This document shows positions 8,524-17,828 of a stretch of DNA of 41,820 nt, one piece after another. Under the pieces are notes generated by a model. That model saw nothing but the letters and a program-made list of their open reading frames with translations, searched no databases and had not been told where the DNA came from. The position numbers were made by a program, and so were the translations under genes. This DNA is from a bacterium (GTDB lineage Bacteria; Acidobacteriota; Aminicenantia; Aminicenantales; Aminicenantaceae), in the NCBI GenBank assembly GCA_018335295.1, contig JAGXKI010000017.1:1-41820 (forward strand). The letters are read 5' to 3'. Numbering within the stretch: position 1 is the first letter of the stretch; the number at the start of each line of letters is the position of its first letter.

Positions 8524-9612
8524 TCATCTCACAAGAGATGTTAATTTGGCATTCAGTATCATCTGAAGCATACGCCCCACATCCTCACTGGCTACCCGGT
8601 GTCCCCGCTTATCCGTATTTACCCTATGAACAAACACCATGTGATGATCAGGAATCACCATGAGATAATGTCCCCCGGCTCCCCTTGCAGAAAATGTTCC
8701 TTCTTCCAAATCTACGTTAGGCATATGGGAGTATTTATTGTGATCTCTGGCTACCCACCACATGTATCCATAACCATCGGAGTGATAAAGGGTGGCATCT
8801 GAATGGTAACAGGTGCTCTCTTTAACCCAATCTTCAGGAATGACCTGTTTATCCTTCCATTTCCCCTGACGCAGCATCAACAAACCAAACCGGGCCATAT
8901 CTCTAGCTGTAATACGGAAAGGATAAGCAGGATGTTTGGAAGCTTTCCCCGTAACATACCAACCATCTTCAGCCCTGTAGTCTTCCATCTGGATGGGTCC
9001 CGCAATATCTTCCTCGATGGCATCAAATATCTTTTGGCCCGTTCTTTTCTCAAAGATAGTTCCCAGAACATTGAAATCCCAGTTATTGTAATACCAAAAA
9101 GTCCCCGGAATTTGACTGAATCGAGGAGGCTTAAGCTTTTTCATTCCCTGCGATTCATAAAGAGCCGGATGGTAAACTCCAGATCGAGCTTTGAGGCAAT
9201 CCCGAATAGTGGCCTGCTTCTCCATTTTAGATAAAGGAGGATCATCTTTTATGCCTAAATCTGCCATGGATTTATCCAAATCAATTATTCCTTTATCCAC
9301 ATAAATTCCATAAAGAGCGCTTAAAAAACTTTTCCTTACTGAATGGGTCATAAATTTTTTCTCCACTTTCCCCCATTCTTTTAGAATGACACCGTCCACC
9401 ACGATCACTACAGCCGCAGTCTTCAGTCCTTTACTGAAACTCTTTGCTTCTTCCAGTTTTTTGGATGAATACCCCAGTTCCTCGGGCTTTTCCACTTTAT
9501 CCCAAGTTATATCAGGATACTCAGCCTGTGGATATGCAGGGGATAGAACAACCAACAAGGAAAGAAAACAGAGGACTAGAAAACACTGACTTTTTTCTTG
9601 GAGTTTTATCAT
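8524..9612 (-). CDS. exported class C beta-lactamase-related serine hydrolase
   Basis: Penicillin-binding-protein-like serine hydrolase of about 362 residues. I chose the ATG at 9612, which follows a purine-rich Shine-Dalgarno (GGAGAGGAAAGGAA) and opens a signal peptide ending near Ala30; the longer reading to 9681 adds an unlikely preface. The SxxK nucleophile motif is SVRK (Ser91, Lys94). The second motif is YNN in a WYYNNWDFN context. The region RGAGGHYLMVIPDHHMV fills the C-terminal glycine-rich strand. This family includes esterases, D-aminopeptidases and beta-lactamase relatives, and the substrate cannot be read from sequence. It acts outside the inner membrane. Confidence 0.82.
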   Translation of the reverse strand: MIKLQEKSQCFLVLCFLSLLVVLSPAYPQAEYPDITWDKVEKPEELGYSSKKLEEAKSFSKGLKTAAVVIVVDGVILKEWGKVEKKFMTHSVRKSFLSALYGIYVDKGIIDLDKSMADLGIKDDPPLSKMEKQATIRDCLKARSGVYHPALYESQGMKKLKPPRFSQIPGTFWYYNNWDFNVLGTIFEKRTGQKIFDAIEEDIAGPIQMEDYRAEDGWYVTGKASKHPAYPFRITARDMARFGLLMLRQGKWKDKQVIPEDWVKESTCYHSDATLYHSDGYGYMWWVARDHNKYSHMPNVDLEEGTFSARGAGGHYLMVIPDHHMVFVHRVNTDKRGHRVASEDVGRMLQMILNAKLTSLVR

Positions 9613-9906
9613 TTCCTTTCCTCTCCTACAGAAAGAATAGATTGAAATTCGTATGATAATAAAACGGACTGTGGAATTCAATTCAACGAGAAAAATGGAG
9701 CAGAGCCCTCATCTATTTTTATTATTTCCCAATGTAATAAAATTGCGAAAGTGCTCTCCTCGAGAGATAAAAAAATCAATGAGGTCAATCCCCTCCCCTA
9801 ATCCCAAGGTTTGGATGTAAAGTTAGGGGGTGTTATTAATTCTCGTAGAGATCGTGGAAGTGGAAAATCTATTTGAAAATATTAACTTTTGGGCTGGAGC
9901 CCGGAA
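9613..9906. other. intergenic region without a recognised gene
   Basis: Separates the serine-hydrolase gene from the lytic-transglycosylase gene, both on the minus strand. The short GGGCT-GG-AGCCC palindrome near 9891-9902 lies just after the transglycosylase stop but has no T-tract. I found no good small ORF and no convincing promoter. Confidence 0.4.
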
Positions 9907-10614
9907 TTAGGAGGGAGAACTAACGAACTCATGACCTCGTTTCTGATACTTGGTGTAGAGATTGAACACAGCAGGGACATATTCTCTGGTCTCTTTCCAC
10001 AGGTATTGGTCTTCTTTTCCATTATTCAGCCAAATAGAGGCCATGCGTTCTCCCCCGTTGTATGCAGCCAGCCCTCCTTTGACTCCATACCGTTCCACTA
10101 AAAGAGAGAGAAGACGGCACCCCATCCGAATGTTGTAGATAGGATTGAAAGCGAGTTTTTTGGGGGAGGACATAGGCAGGGACTCCGCCTGAGCCAGGTA
10201 ACTGCAGGTCACCGGCATAAGCTGCATCAGCCCCATAGCTCCATCTTTAGAAGTTATCTCAGGATCCCATTTTCCTGCACTTTCATGAGTGATCACCGCA
10301 CAGATAAGATCCACATTCAGGTTGGAATACTTCAAAGACATCTTATAGATTTCGTTGGCAATATCATAGACTTTCTCTGAAGGCATAGAAGAATTGTGTT
10401 TTTTGATGATCCCCATGATTTTCTGCATATTGTACTGTCTGATGCTATCTACATTCATGGCAGCCCTTAAAGTGGACAACCTGTCATTGAGTTTTTCAAT
10501 CTTGGATAAGTTTTTATTATACGAAGAATAGACTTTTAAAAAGCCCCATGCTACCGCGGCAATCAATACCGCTACCCCAACACAAAGAATTGATTTCATA
10601 AATTTAGACGACAT
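9907..10614 (-). CDS. membrane-anchored lytic transglycosylase (SLT domain)
   Basis: Peptidoglycan lytic transglycosylase of about 235 residues, cleaving MurNAc-GlcNAc bonds with formation of 1,6-anhydro ends. I set the start at the ATG at 10614, because the GTG at 10623 overlaps the Shine-Dalgarno AAAAGGAGTG. One N-terminal membrane anchor (about 5-25) is followed by a short coiled segment and the SLT domain. The catalytic Glu is in ITHESAG, followed by the conserved GAMGLMQLMP and the AAYNGG motif near the C-terminus. It should face the periplasm. The gene stands alone, separated from both neighbours by more than 140 nt. Confidence 0.9.
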   Translation of the reverse strand: MSSKFMKSILCVGVAVLIAAVAWGFLKVYSSYNKNLSKIEKLNDRLSTLRAAMNVDSIRQYNMQKIMGIIKKHNSSMPSEKVYDIANEIYKMSLKYSNLNVDLICAVITHESAGKWDPEITSKDGAMGLMQLMPVTCSYLAQAESLPMSSPKKLAFNPIYNIRMGCRLLSLLVERYGVKGGLAAYNGGERMASIWLNNGKEDQYLWKETREYVPAVFNLYTKYQKRGHEFVSSPS

Positions 10615-10762
10615 TTTAATCACTCCTTTTTACTACTGAAGCCTCTATCTATGATTTCCCTTCGTTTGATTTTGTTTATTAAAAAAGGAAAATTTTCAAT
10701 AGAAATTACTTTTCTAAACTAGATAAAGAATTCAATATTATGGAAGTGTTAAATAAATTTGG

Positions 10763-11203
10763 TTAAAGTATGCTTCTCACCCCCCAATTGGTGTACCTGA
10801 GGGGGTCAGAAAAAGAAAGTTTCCGGGTTTTTTGTCTGAAAATTCTGTCTATAATTTGCTTCAACTCGGTAAAGTCACCATCTAAAAAACCAAAAAAGTG
10901 GGGATTCAAACATTGGCTCATCTCCACCAATTCATCCTCCCTTTGAGTAAGAAACAAAACCACTCGAACCTCCTTCAGGATATTCTGAGCTGGGAGAATT
11001 TCTTTCAATTCCTCTTTATCATGACATATCAAAAACACAATATCCGTGGGAGAAGAAAAGTTTTCCAGCCTTTCCTTTAGATGATGAGGTTTGTGAATGC
11101 TGATAATATGGCCTCTTGGATTCTTCTCATGGAGCATCTTCCAAATTTGGTCGATCTTTCCATCTGAATTTTTATAGTCATTATTGTAGAAAATTATATT
11201 CAT
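10763..11203 (-). CDS. hypothetical protein with receiver-like fold
   Basis: I do not recognise a named family. The ATG at 11203 is chosen because it follows GAAGGAGAAGCA; the longer reading to 11263 is less likely. The 146-residue product alternates hydrophobic strands and amphipathic helices (DIVFLICHDKEEL, VRVVLFLTQREDEL, then FFGFLDGDFTELKQII), which resembles a response-regulator receiver. No phosphoacceptor aspartate sits in the usual position, so it may be a pseudo-receiver acting by protein contacts. This is inference from pattern only. No kinase gene is adjacent. Confidence 0.6.
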   Translation of the reverse strand: MNIIFYNNDYKNSDGKIDQIWKMLHEKNPRGHIISIHKPHHLKERLENFSSPTDIVFLICHDKEELKEILPAQNILKEVRVVLFLTQREDELVEMSQCLNPHFFGFLDGDFTELKQIIDRIFRQKTRKLSFSDPLRYTNWGVRSIL

Positions 11204-11526
11204 TGCTTCTCCTTCTCTGTAAAAAGTATATTCAAAAATTATGCCAAATATTAATCTCATCACCTCTATCCCTAGTTTCCCCTGAAAATAAAGGGCTTGA
11301 AAAAAAAGTTTGAGGATACTGGATTGAAAATATCCCTTTTAATTTCCTGTTTTGTAGAATTCCATCCATTTTCGCAGGACAAAAAAGTTTGTTTTGGATC
11401 CCTTAATTGAATATCTGTTTATCAATCGAAAATAATACAAACTCTTATTATCCTTCCAGTTGAGAGATGAAGGAGAATTATGCTATAAAAAAAGAGATTT
11501 ATGTAGAGACCACTGGAGTAAAAAGG
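11204..11526. other. divergent intergenic region upstream of tyrS
   Basis: About 320 nt between the hypothetical gene and tyrS. I looked for a T-box leader, which often precedes tyrS, and did not find its conserved T-box sequence or a terminator. A weak GGATA...TATCC repeat lies near 11314-11334. No clear promoter is seen. Confidence 0.35.
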
Positions 11527-12765
11527 ATGAGTTCAAATGTTTTCGATACTCTCAAAGAAAGGGGATTTATTGCCCAAACCTCGGATGAAAAAGCTGTACG
11601 CCGGATGCTCGGGAAAAGGGGAGTGAGTTTTTATATCGGATTCGACAGCACCGCACACAGCCTTCATGCGGGAAGTTTGGTTCCTATTATGGCCATGATG
11701 CATCTCCAGCGGGCCGGCCACCGTCCCATAGCTATCGTGGGAGGAGGAACCACTATGGTTGGAGACCCCAGCGGAAAGGATGAGATGCGGCAAATTCTGG
11801 ATGAACAGACCATTCGAGCCAACGGACGAGCCATCCATTCTCAACTGGACCGTTATCTCCACTTCGACGGACAAAATTCTCTGGCTTTGGATAATGCGGA
11901 TTGGCTTCTCCCTCTTAAATACATTCCCTTCCTCAGGGATATCGGCCGACATTTCAGTGTGAACCGCATGCTCTCTGCTGAAGCTTACAGACAGCGGCTG
12001 GAAAAAGGACTTTCCTTTATCGAGTTCAACTACCAAATCCTCCAAGCCTACGACTTCCTCACTCTCTACCAGAGGTATGGCTGTACACTCCAAATGGGTG
12101 GTGACGATCAATGGGGAAACATCCTGGCTGGGATCGACCTCATTCGTCGTGTAGAAGGAGCTCAAACAGAAGCTATCACTTTTCCTTTGATGACCACAGC
12201 TACCGGTGCCAAGATGGGAAAAACCGCTACCGGTGCCGTTTGGCTGGATCCGGATAAATTCAGCCCCTATGACTACTATCAATACTGGGTCAACTGTGAT
12301 GACAGGGATGTAGGCCGCTTTCTTAAACTATTTACCTTCCTTTCGATGGAAGAGATTCAGCGTCTGGAGTCCTTGGAAGGAAGTAAAATTCAGGAGGCCA
12401 AAAAGGTATTGGCTTTTGAAGCCACCCGAATTACCCACGGACAAAAAGCCGCTGAAGAAGCTCAAGCCACAGCTTCCGCCGTTTTTGGAGAGGCGGAATC
12501 AAGAGAAAACCTGGAAGCCATGCCCACCACTCCGATTTCCCTTGAACGATTGAAGGAGGGAATCAACCCTGTTGATTTGTTTGTGGAAACAGGGACCGTG
12601 GATTCCAAAAAAGAGGCCAAAAGACTTTTCCAGCAAGGGGGAATGTATATCAACGGTCAACGGGTCAAACGCTTAAATCAAAGTATCACCGAAAAAAATC
12701 TGACTCCAAAGGGAATCCTTCTTCGGGCTGGAAAGAAAAAATATCACCGAATCACACCAAATTAA
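11527..12765 (+). CDS. tyrS: tyrosyl-tRNA synthetase
   Basis: Class I aminoacyl-tRNA synthetase that attaches tyrosine to tRNA-Tyr, about 412 residues. The start at 11527 is set by CTGGAG eight nt upstream and by the usual beginning of the family; the frame extends upstream to 11467 without conserved sequence. Signature segments: the HIGH-equivalent SLHAGSLVP; VGGGTTMVGDPSGK; GGDDQWGN, which shapes the tyrosine and tRNA pocket; and the KMSKS-equivalent KMGKT. A C-terminal S4-type RNA-binding domain (PVDLFVETGTVDSKKEAKRL onward) is present. The protein looks complete. Confidence 0.97.
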   Translation: MSSNVFDTLKERGFIAQTSDEKAVRRMLGKRGVSFYIGFDSTAHSLHAGSLVPIMAMMHLQRAGHRPIAIVGGGTTMVGDPSGKDEMRQILDEQTIRANGRAIHSQLDRYLHFDGQNSLALDNADWLLPLKYIPFLRDIGRHFSVNRMLSAEAYRQRLEKGLSFIEFNYQILQAYDFLTLYQRYGCTLQMGGDDQWGNILAGIDLIRRVEGAQTEAITFPLMTTATGAKMGKTATGAVWLDPDKFSPYDYYQYWVNCDDRDVGRFLKLFTFLSMEEIQRLESLEGSKIQEAKKVLAFEATRITHGQKAAEEAQATASAVFGEAESRENLEAMPTTPISLERLKEGINPVDLFVETGTVDSKKEAKRLFQQGGMYINGQRVKRLNQSITEKNLTPKGILLRAGKKKYHRITPN

Positions 12766-12821
12766 ACGAACTTCTTCCTTCTTTGGAATAAACTCTTTCT
12801 TCAGCTTGAAAATAAAATTTT

Positions 12822-14378
12822 TTAATCAAATTTTTTGGGAGGGCGTCGGTGATTGGTAGCCTGTTCATAGGCATAGGCAACTCGGATCAGTTGAGGCTCA
12901 TGGAAAAGTTTGCCCACGACTTGGAGTCCAGTGGGCAGTTTTTTCTTAGTGAATCCCATGGGTACATTCAATGCCGGCATCCCTGTATGAGGGGGAATCA
13001 ACTGACTGTTATCTCCCGGCTGCTCTTTAGGATTGGTTAAAGTTCGGGGAGGATTGTTCCATGTAGGATACACGATTACATCCACCCCTTGATCTTCCAT
13101 AGCTTTCAACACCGCTTTACGAAACCTGATATTCCGGGGTTCATGGTAAACATCCTGACATTGAGGCTCTTCACTTACAGGAACTTCCAATGCCTTATAC
13201 AATCTTTTTTTGATGTACAGGGAAAATTTTCCAGAGTTGTAAACTTCAGTTAAATTTTTTACCGGAGCTTTTTCTCCTAGAGAATCAAAATATTCGTTCA
13301 CATCATGGCGGAAGGTATTGCACCAAAGGTTATTGGTCAATTCTCCAAAATTAGAGATCCTAAAAGGGTCTACAATCTTGGCCCCTTGAGCCTTCATATC
13401 TTGGACAGCTTTTTCAAAAAGGGCTACCACTTCGAGGTCGGCCGTAGGCATCTCTGGATAAAACCGAAATACTCCCACCCGTACCCCCTGCAGACCGTCT
13501 TTGTCCAAAAATTGAGTGTAATTATCCGGAACTTTTCCCTGGCATAACTCAGTGATGGGATCTTTGGGATCATAGCCAGCAATAACTCCCAGGACTCGGG
13601 CCGCATCCTCGACGGTACGGGCCATGGGTCCACTGATATCATTGCGAAGGTAAAGAGGAATAATGCCATCCCGGCTGGTAAGTCCCATGGTGGGACGAAT
13701 CCCTACCAGACAACAGTGAGAAGAAGGTCCCCGGATGGAATTACCTGTATCTGTGCCTAAACCTACGGTTCCCAAATTAGCGGCTACAGCGGCCGCTGTG
13801 CCTCCACTGGAACCAGCCGGAACCTTGCTGAGGTCATAAGGGTTTCGGGTGATACCACTGACGGAACTTTGGGTTTGGTAAGGGCTGAAAGCCCACTCTG
13901 CCATATTGGACTTTGCCAGAATCACTGCCCCTGCCTCACGCAGTTTTTTGACCTGATAGGCATCATCGGGAGGGATGAAGCCCTTGAGGGCCTCCGAGCC
14001 CGCCGTTGTCTGCATGTTCTTAGTTTCGTAATTATCTTTCACGATGACGGGGATTCCATGGAGAGAACGCAGCTTTCCTGTTTGTTGAAATTCTTTATCC
14101 AGCTTTTGGGCTCTTTCCAAAGCATGGGAATTAGTCACCACAATAGAATTCAATTTAGTCTTCTGATCGTATCTCTCTATGCGGTTCAGATAAATTTCCA
14201 CTAGTTGTTCACAGGTGAGTTTTTTGGATTTAATGGCTTTATGGATTTCTGAAATAGAAATTTCCACCACAGAAAACTTTTCTTTTCCCTTTTTCTGGCA
14301 AGCCGGCGAAAGAGAGAAGAAGATAAGAATAAGGGAAAGAGTCAAGGTTGAAATCAACTTGTGGAAAGCTTTCATCAT
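12822..14378 (-). CDS. exported amidase-signature family hydrolase
   Basis: Amidase-signature enzyme of 518 residues. The Ser-cisSer-Lys triad is visible: Lys114 in IPVIVKDN, cis-Ser190 in AGSSGGT, and Ser214 in [12 protein letters not shown], with the 24-residue spacing typical of the family. Unlike GatA it has an N-terminal signal sequence, with Cys27 after the hydrophobic core. The lipobox is imperfect (SPAC), so lipoprotein status is uncertain. The closest general type is exported fatty-acid-amide-hydrolase or peptide-amidase-like enzymes. No gatB or gatC lies nearby, arguing against a role in tRNA amidation. AAGGAGA precedes the start. Confidence 0.88.
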   Translation of the reverse strand: MMKAFHKLISTLTLSLILIFFSLSPACQKKGKEKFSVVEISISEIHKAIKSKKLTCEQLVEIYLNRIERYDQKTKLNSIVVTNSHALERAQKLDKEFQQTGKLRSLHGIPVIVKDNYETKNMQTTAGSEALKGFIPPDDAYQVKKLREAGAVILAKSNMAEWAFSPYQTQSSVSGITRNPYDLSKVPAGSSGGTAAAVAANLGTVGLGTDTGNSIRGPSSHCCLVGIRPTMGLTSRDGIIPLYLRNDISGPMARTVEDAARVLGVIAGYDPKDPITELCQGKVPDNYTQFLDKDGLQGVRVGVFRFYPEMPTADLEVVALFEKAVQDMKAQGAKIVDPFRISNFGELTNNLWCNTFRHDVNEYFDSLGEKAPVKNLTEVYNSGKFSLYIKKRLYKALEVPVSEEPQCQDVYHEPRNIRFRKAVLKAMEDQGVDVIVYPTWNNPPRTLTNPKEQPGDNSQLIPPHTGMPALNVPMGFTKKKLPTGLQVVGKLFHEPQLIRVAYAYEQATNHRRPPKKFD

Positions 14379-14496
14379 GAATCTCCTTTTTTTTGCTTAT
14401 TTTTCAGTATATCAAATGAGCTAGATCTCAAGCGAGAAAAATTTATATTGTAAAAGAAATTATCCTTTCTCCATAAACCTAAGGAAAAGAAATTTC

Positions 14497-14524
14497 TTGT
14501 CTGAAGAGATGGTTTCCCTATAAA
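14497..14524 (+). promoter_or_regulatory. putative promoter of the HAD phosphatase gene
   Basis: TTGTCT at 14497-14502 and TATAAA at 14519-14524 with a 16-bp spacer. Predicted transcription start is near 14531, about 40 nt before the coding start. Confidence 0.45.
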
Positions 14525-14570
14525 ATGATTGAAATGCAAAAAATAAAATAGGAATCCAGAAAGAGAAACG

Positions 14571-15218
14571 ATGGATAAACGATTTCTCATCCAGATTGAC
14601 TTTGACGGAACCATCACCGAAAAGGATGTAAGTACCATTTTACTGGACCATTTCGCTCAGGGAGAGTGGAGACAGCTTCTCACCCAATACAGAAATGGGC
14701 AACTCACTGTCGACCAGTTGAATATTCAAGCCTTTTCTATGGTCAAAGCTTCAAAGGAAGCACTCATCCAAACCGCTCGAAAAGAAGCCACCATAAGAAA
14801 CGGATTCCCTCAGTTAGTGAGTTATGTAAGGGAAAACAATATTCCCATGGTGATTGTTAGCTACGGACTGGATATTTATATACGAGCCCTTCTCCGAGAT
14901 CAAAACGCAGATAGCTTTCCATTTCACGCGGCTCAGACTCAATATCATCCCCAAGGATGGAGACTTCACTACACCGATCCGGAAGGAAAACCCTTGAAGG
15001 GAAACATGAAAGAAAAGCACACCTTAAATTTCATCCGGCAGGGTTATAAAGTGATTTACATCGGAAACGGAAAGTCAGACATCAATCCCCTCCATCATGC
15101 CTTTCTTGGCTTCGCCACAGGAAAACTGGCCCGATACTGCCAAAAGAAAAATTTAGATTGCCTCCCCTTCGATGATTTTTTTGAGGTTATGAAGGTTCTT
15201 CAAACCCAACTCTTTTGA
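14571..15218 (+). CDS. HAD-superfamily phosphatase, MtnX/SerB-like
   Basis: Haloacid-dehalogenase phosphatase of 215 residues with all four motifs: motif I DFDGT (Asp10 nucleophile, Asp12 acid/base), motif II in VIVSYGLD, a motif III lysine in the GNMKEKH segment, and motif IV GNGKSDINP. It most resembles the MtnX / phosphoserine-phosphatase-like group, in which MtnX acts in methionine salvage. No other methionine-salvage gene is in the window, so the substrate is open. It stands alone between convergent neighbours. Confidence 0.8.
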   Translation: MDKRFLIQIDFDGTITEKDVSTILLDHFAQGEWRQLLTQYRNGQLTVDQLNIQAFSMVKASKEALIQTARKEATIRNGFPQLVSYVRENNIPMVIVSYGLDIYIRALLRDQNADSFPFHAAQTQYHPQGWRLHYTDPEGKPLKGNMKEKHTLNFIRQGYKVIYIGNGKSDINPLHHAFLGFATGKLARYCQKKNLDCLPFDDFFEVMKVLQTQLF

Positions 15219-15325
15219 AAGCCCCTAGAAGACTTCCCCCCTCAGAATTTTTCGAACCTTTCCTCAGTTAAATAGGGGGAGATTCAGGAAGGATTCCTTT
15301 CAAATTTCGGATTGTACGGAGGTTT

Positions 15326-15853
15326 CTATTTCAATCTAAAGGAGACTCCGAGGACTCCTCCGACTCCAGCCCAACTCCCGACTACATTGACATGCAACCG
15401 AGTGAATCCAGATATTTTAGGAGAAAAATAATAACGGGCCCCGGCAAAGGGTTCCAAAAACAGCCCGGAAGAGCCTGCTCCTCCATAGACACCTCCATCA
15501 TAACCGCTTTTCCAGGAATAAGAATAAATGGAAATTCCGAGTCCACCGCCAGCAAACAAATCCAGTTTATCCACTTCCAAGGAAGTGAAATGATAGGCCG
15601 CATCAGCACTCAAACTGATCAACGAATTACTATACATCCGGCCCCCCCAGGACCAGTACATCGCGGTTCCCCCAATTCCGACGTTTTCCGTTATTCCGTA
15701 TTCGAAATTAGCTCCGAAAGGAACTGTGTAACTATTGACCCCCAAAATAGGAGAAATGATTTGGGTCTTTTCATAGAATTCTTTATCCTGAGAAAAAACA
15801 AATGAGACTGAAAACAAAAGCAAAAGAATTGCGACACCCAGAACTTTTTTCAT
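15326..15853 (-). CDS. small outer-membrane beta-barrel protein
   Basis: The 175-residue protein has a clear signal peptide (MKKVLGVAILLLLFSVSFVF, cut near SQ). The rest is rich in Gly, Tyr, Ser and Phe in alternating patterns, ending VGGVLGVSFRLK with the polar-aromatic end typical of porin or OmpX-like barrels. GGGAGGC-like Shine-Dalgarno sequence (GGGAGGCATT) precedes the ATG. It probably forms an eight-stranded barrel. No specific function can be assigned, and it has no operon partner. Confidence 0.75.
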   Translation of the reverse strand: MKKVLGVAILLLLFSVSFVFSQDKEFYEKTQIISPILGVNSYTVPFGANFEYGITENVGIGGTAMYWSWGGRMYSNSLISLSADAAYHFTSLEVDKLDLFAGGGLGISIYSYSWKSGYDGGVYGGAGSSGLFLEPFAGARYYFSPKISGFTRLHVNVVGSWAGVGGVLGVSFRLK

Positions 15854-15985
15854 AATGCCTCCCGAAAAAGAGTATTTTAATAGAGTATTATTATAGAACT
15901 AATTTTTCCTCTTGAAAAGGAGTTTTCTTTTTTTTCTGGAAGCATCCCAAGAATACTCATTCTTCTTATAGAGAGCCATTTTTTT

Positions 15986-16072
15986 CTATATAATGAAAAT
16001 CAGCACTGCATAAACCAACGGAGAACAGATTGTGGTCAAAGCAGTGAGGATTATTTTATCTCTTCTGTTCAT
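15986..16072 (-). CDS. 28-residue single-span membrane peptide (candidate small ORF)
   Basis: An ATG at 16072 follows AAGGAG at ideal spacing and opens a 28-codon frame ending in TAG. The product begins with a short basic head (MNRRDK) and is otherwise hydrophobic, with one membrane span that includes Cys16 and Pro18. This is the layout of small membrane regulators or type I toxin-like peptides. Only the ribosome-binding site and composition support it; comparative data would decide. Confidence 0.4.
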   Translation of the reverse strand: MNRRDKIILTALTTICSPLVYAVLIFII

Positions 16073-16178
16073 TTTCATCTCCTTTTTTATCATCTCGTTC
16101 CTATAGACGTATTTAACCGATAAAAGGTTCCTCAGAATAAAATTTAATTTGGTTCCCCGATGATTTATCCTGAACTAT

Positions 16179-16514
16179 TCATAATAAAGACGATATTTTA
16201 AGTCCATGGATATACTTTGCCATCTCCTTATAAATCAAGGGACTGTTCAACCAGTAAACTCCATATCTAAGGCGTGTATACCCCAAATCTCTCAAAACGC
16301 AAGAATATTTTAATTTTTTATACACAGGTCGGAGATATTTTTTGTAGCACTCTACCAAATCTATATTCCCATCCATCCGGAAATATTCTTTTAACGCCTT
16401 TGAAGCCTGCTCTGCGCTTTTATGGGCATAATAGATGCCTTCACCAGTGAGAGGATCCGCCAGTCCAGCGGCATCTCCCAATGAGAAAGCTCTGTTCCAT
16501 ACTAAAGGGCTTGG
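16179..16514 (-). pseudogene. C-terminal remnant of a geranylgeranyl-reductase family flavoprotein
   Basis: The frame carries the hallmark FAD-site segment GDAAGLADPLTGEGIYYA and about 80 residues after it, matching the C-terminal part of geranylgeranyl-reductase/FAD-dependent oxidoreductases that saturate isoprenoid chains. The N-terminal FAD-binding Rossmann part, some 250 residues, is missing. Reading upstream in frame gives a plausible lead-in (VWNRAFSL) and then a TAG inside the 3' end of the sulfotransferase gene. The best explanation is a gene truncated when its 5' part was replaced. TTG at 16481 is the only start-like codon near the motif and lacks a ribosome-binding site. Confidence 0.7.
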
Positions 16515-16515
16515 T

Positions 16516-17523
16516 TCAAAGAAGGGGGTCTAGTTTGTTGACTATCTTCACCTGTAGACGAAAAGGCAGTCGAAAACAGCCTCTCTCCAATTTGATACTG
16601 ATCCAACCCACAAGTTTGCCCAATTTTACCCATATTTTCAAATAAAAGGGAATCTTGTGGTCAGAAACTTCATAACCAAATTTTTCAGCCAAACCTCTGC
16701 ACGTATAATCCACCAATTTGGCTTCATTCCTTTCCATATGGTGATTCCACTTATAGGCCTTTTGAATTTGGATGGGTGAGGCTATATCTTCATTCCAAAC
16801 CAGGATATTTCTCGGTTTTTTATGGAATTCCAGCATTCTCGTATCATAGGGAAGATTCATAAAAACACACAGCCTTCTGAGCTGCTTTTCTGGATTATGA
16901 AGAAAGTCTTCATATTTTAAAGTAATGAATCTCTGAGGATTTTTCTGTTTAAAGGATAATATATAGCGATTATAAACGCACCACCTCTGGGCGAGAACAA
17001 CTGTGTTGTTTAAATCAAAATGGACCTTTTTGTAGGAAATGACGGTATCTCGGGGGTCCCTGATCATATGAATGAATATAGCCTGAGGGATAATTTCACA
17101 TAGCTCTTCGAGGAACAATGAATAGGTAGGCATCTTGTCACCCAGTAAACTCAAATTCTTCTTCCCCATTTTTTCTGCATAATTCTTGTAAACCAGCTTA
17201 CATCTTTCTTCAAAGCTGGAATTAGAAGGAAGTTCGGATAACATTTTCCGAAATTTGATCCAGTCCAGCTTTAACCACTTATTAACTCGATTTATTTCAC
17301 CTAAGTCCTTGATCAAGGATTCGTTTTTCTTATCAGTCCAGTGTTTTATACGACGGTACTTTCTGTAAAGAGTCAACATAAAAACAGCTTCAGGAGCCAC
17401 ACAAATTTGGGGATGATGATCCAGAATACTTTGCAGAAGCCAGGTTCCGGACCGGCCTCGACCCACGATGAAAAAAATTTTTTCTTGCCTCGAGGGGTTC
17501 AGTTTTTCATTCTTTTCATTCAT
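16516..17523 (-). CDS. PAPS-dependent sulfotransferase family protein
   Basis: The 335-residue protein has the two PAPS-binding signatures: the 5'-phosphosulfate loop GRGRSGTWLL (21-30) and the 3'-phosphate segment IFIHMIRDPRDTVISY (near 155-170). It lacks a signal peptide and membrane anchor, so it should act in the cytoplasm on a small molecule, lipid head group or glycan. The acceptor is unknown. No CysC/CysD-type PAPS genes lie nearby. It directly abuts the geranylgeranyl-reductase remnant, whose upstream part it may have replaced. Confidence 0.85.
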   Translation of the reverse strand: MNEKNEKLNPSRQEKIFFIVGRGRSGTWLLQSILDHHPQICVAPEAVFMLTLYRKYRRIKHWTDKKNESLIKDLGEINRVNKWLKLDWIKFRKMLSELPSNSSFEERCKLVYKNYAEKMGKKNLSLLGDKMPTYSLFLEELCEIIPQAIFIHMIRDPRDTVISYKKVHFDLNNTVVLAQRWCVYNRYILSFKQKNPQRFITLKYEDFLHNPEKQLRRLCVFMNLPYDTRMLEFHKKPRNILVWNEDIASPIQIQKAYKWNHHMERNEAKLVDYTCRGLAEKFGYEVSDHKIPFYLKIWVKLGKLVGWISIKLERGCFRLPFRLQVKIVNKLDPLL

Positions 17524-17828
17524 AAATTTGAATCCTTAATAGATAAATTTCTTCTAAATGGCCCTCCCATTCCACCATAATTTGTTCCTGATGACAATTT
17601 TCCTATTAATTTTCCCTCGAAGCCCTTTCTAAAATTAACAATTATATTATGGGTTCCACCAATTAATTTCTTTTTTATCTGTGATCATTGCTGTGCAGTT
17701 AAAAAGGCAAGAATCTTACAACTCATTAATCCTTGAAGGAAAAAAGGTTTTTCTATAAAGACTCTATAGAAAACCGAATTCTTCTGCTGATATAATTAAA
17801 GACAGTTGATCGGTCCTTAGAGGATTTA
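17524..17828. other. intergenic region with hairpin and extended -10 promoter
   Basis: Lies between the divergent sulfotransferase and DUF1328-type genes. GGTTTTTCTATA (17746-17757) and TATAGAAAACC (17765-17775) form an 11-bp inverted repeat with one bulge. An extended -10 element (TG-A-TATAAT, 17788-17796) follows, without a clear -35, as expected for that promoter type. The repeat would lie roughly 30-60 bp upstream of the start, a position suited to an operator. Confidence 0.45.

Noticed and set aside
11264-11526. T-box riboswitch before tyrS
   Set aside because: No conserved T-box sequence and no terminator/antiterminator pair are visible.
11533-12282. 249-codon open frame antisense to tyrS
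   Set aside because: It mirrors the codon structure of a highly conserved synthetase gene and has no ribosome-binding site or family signature.
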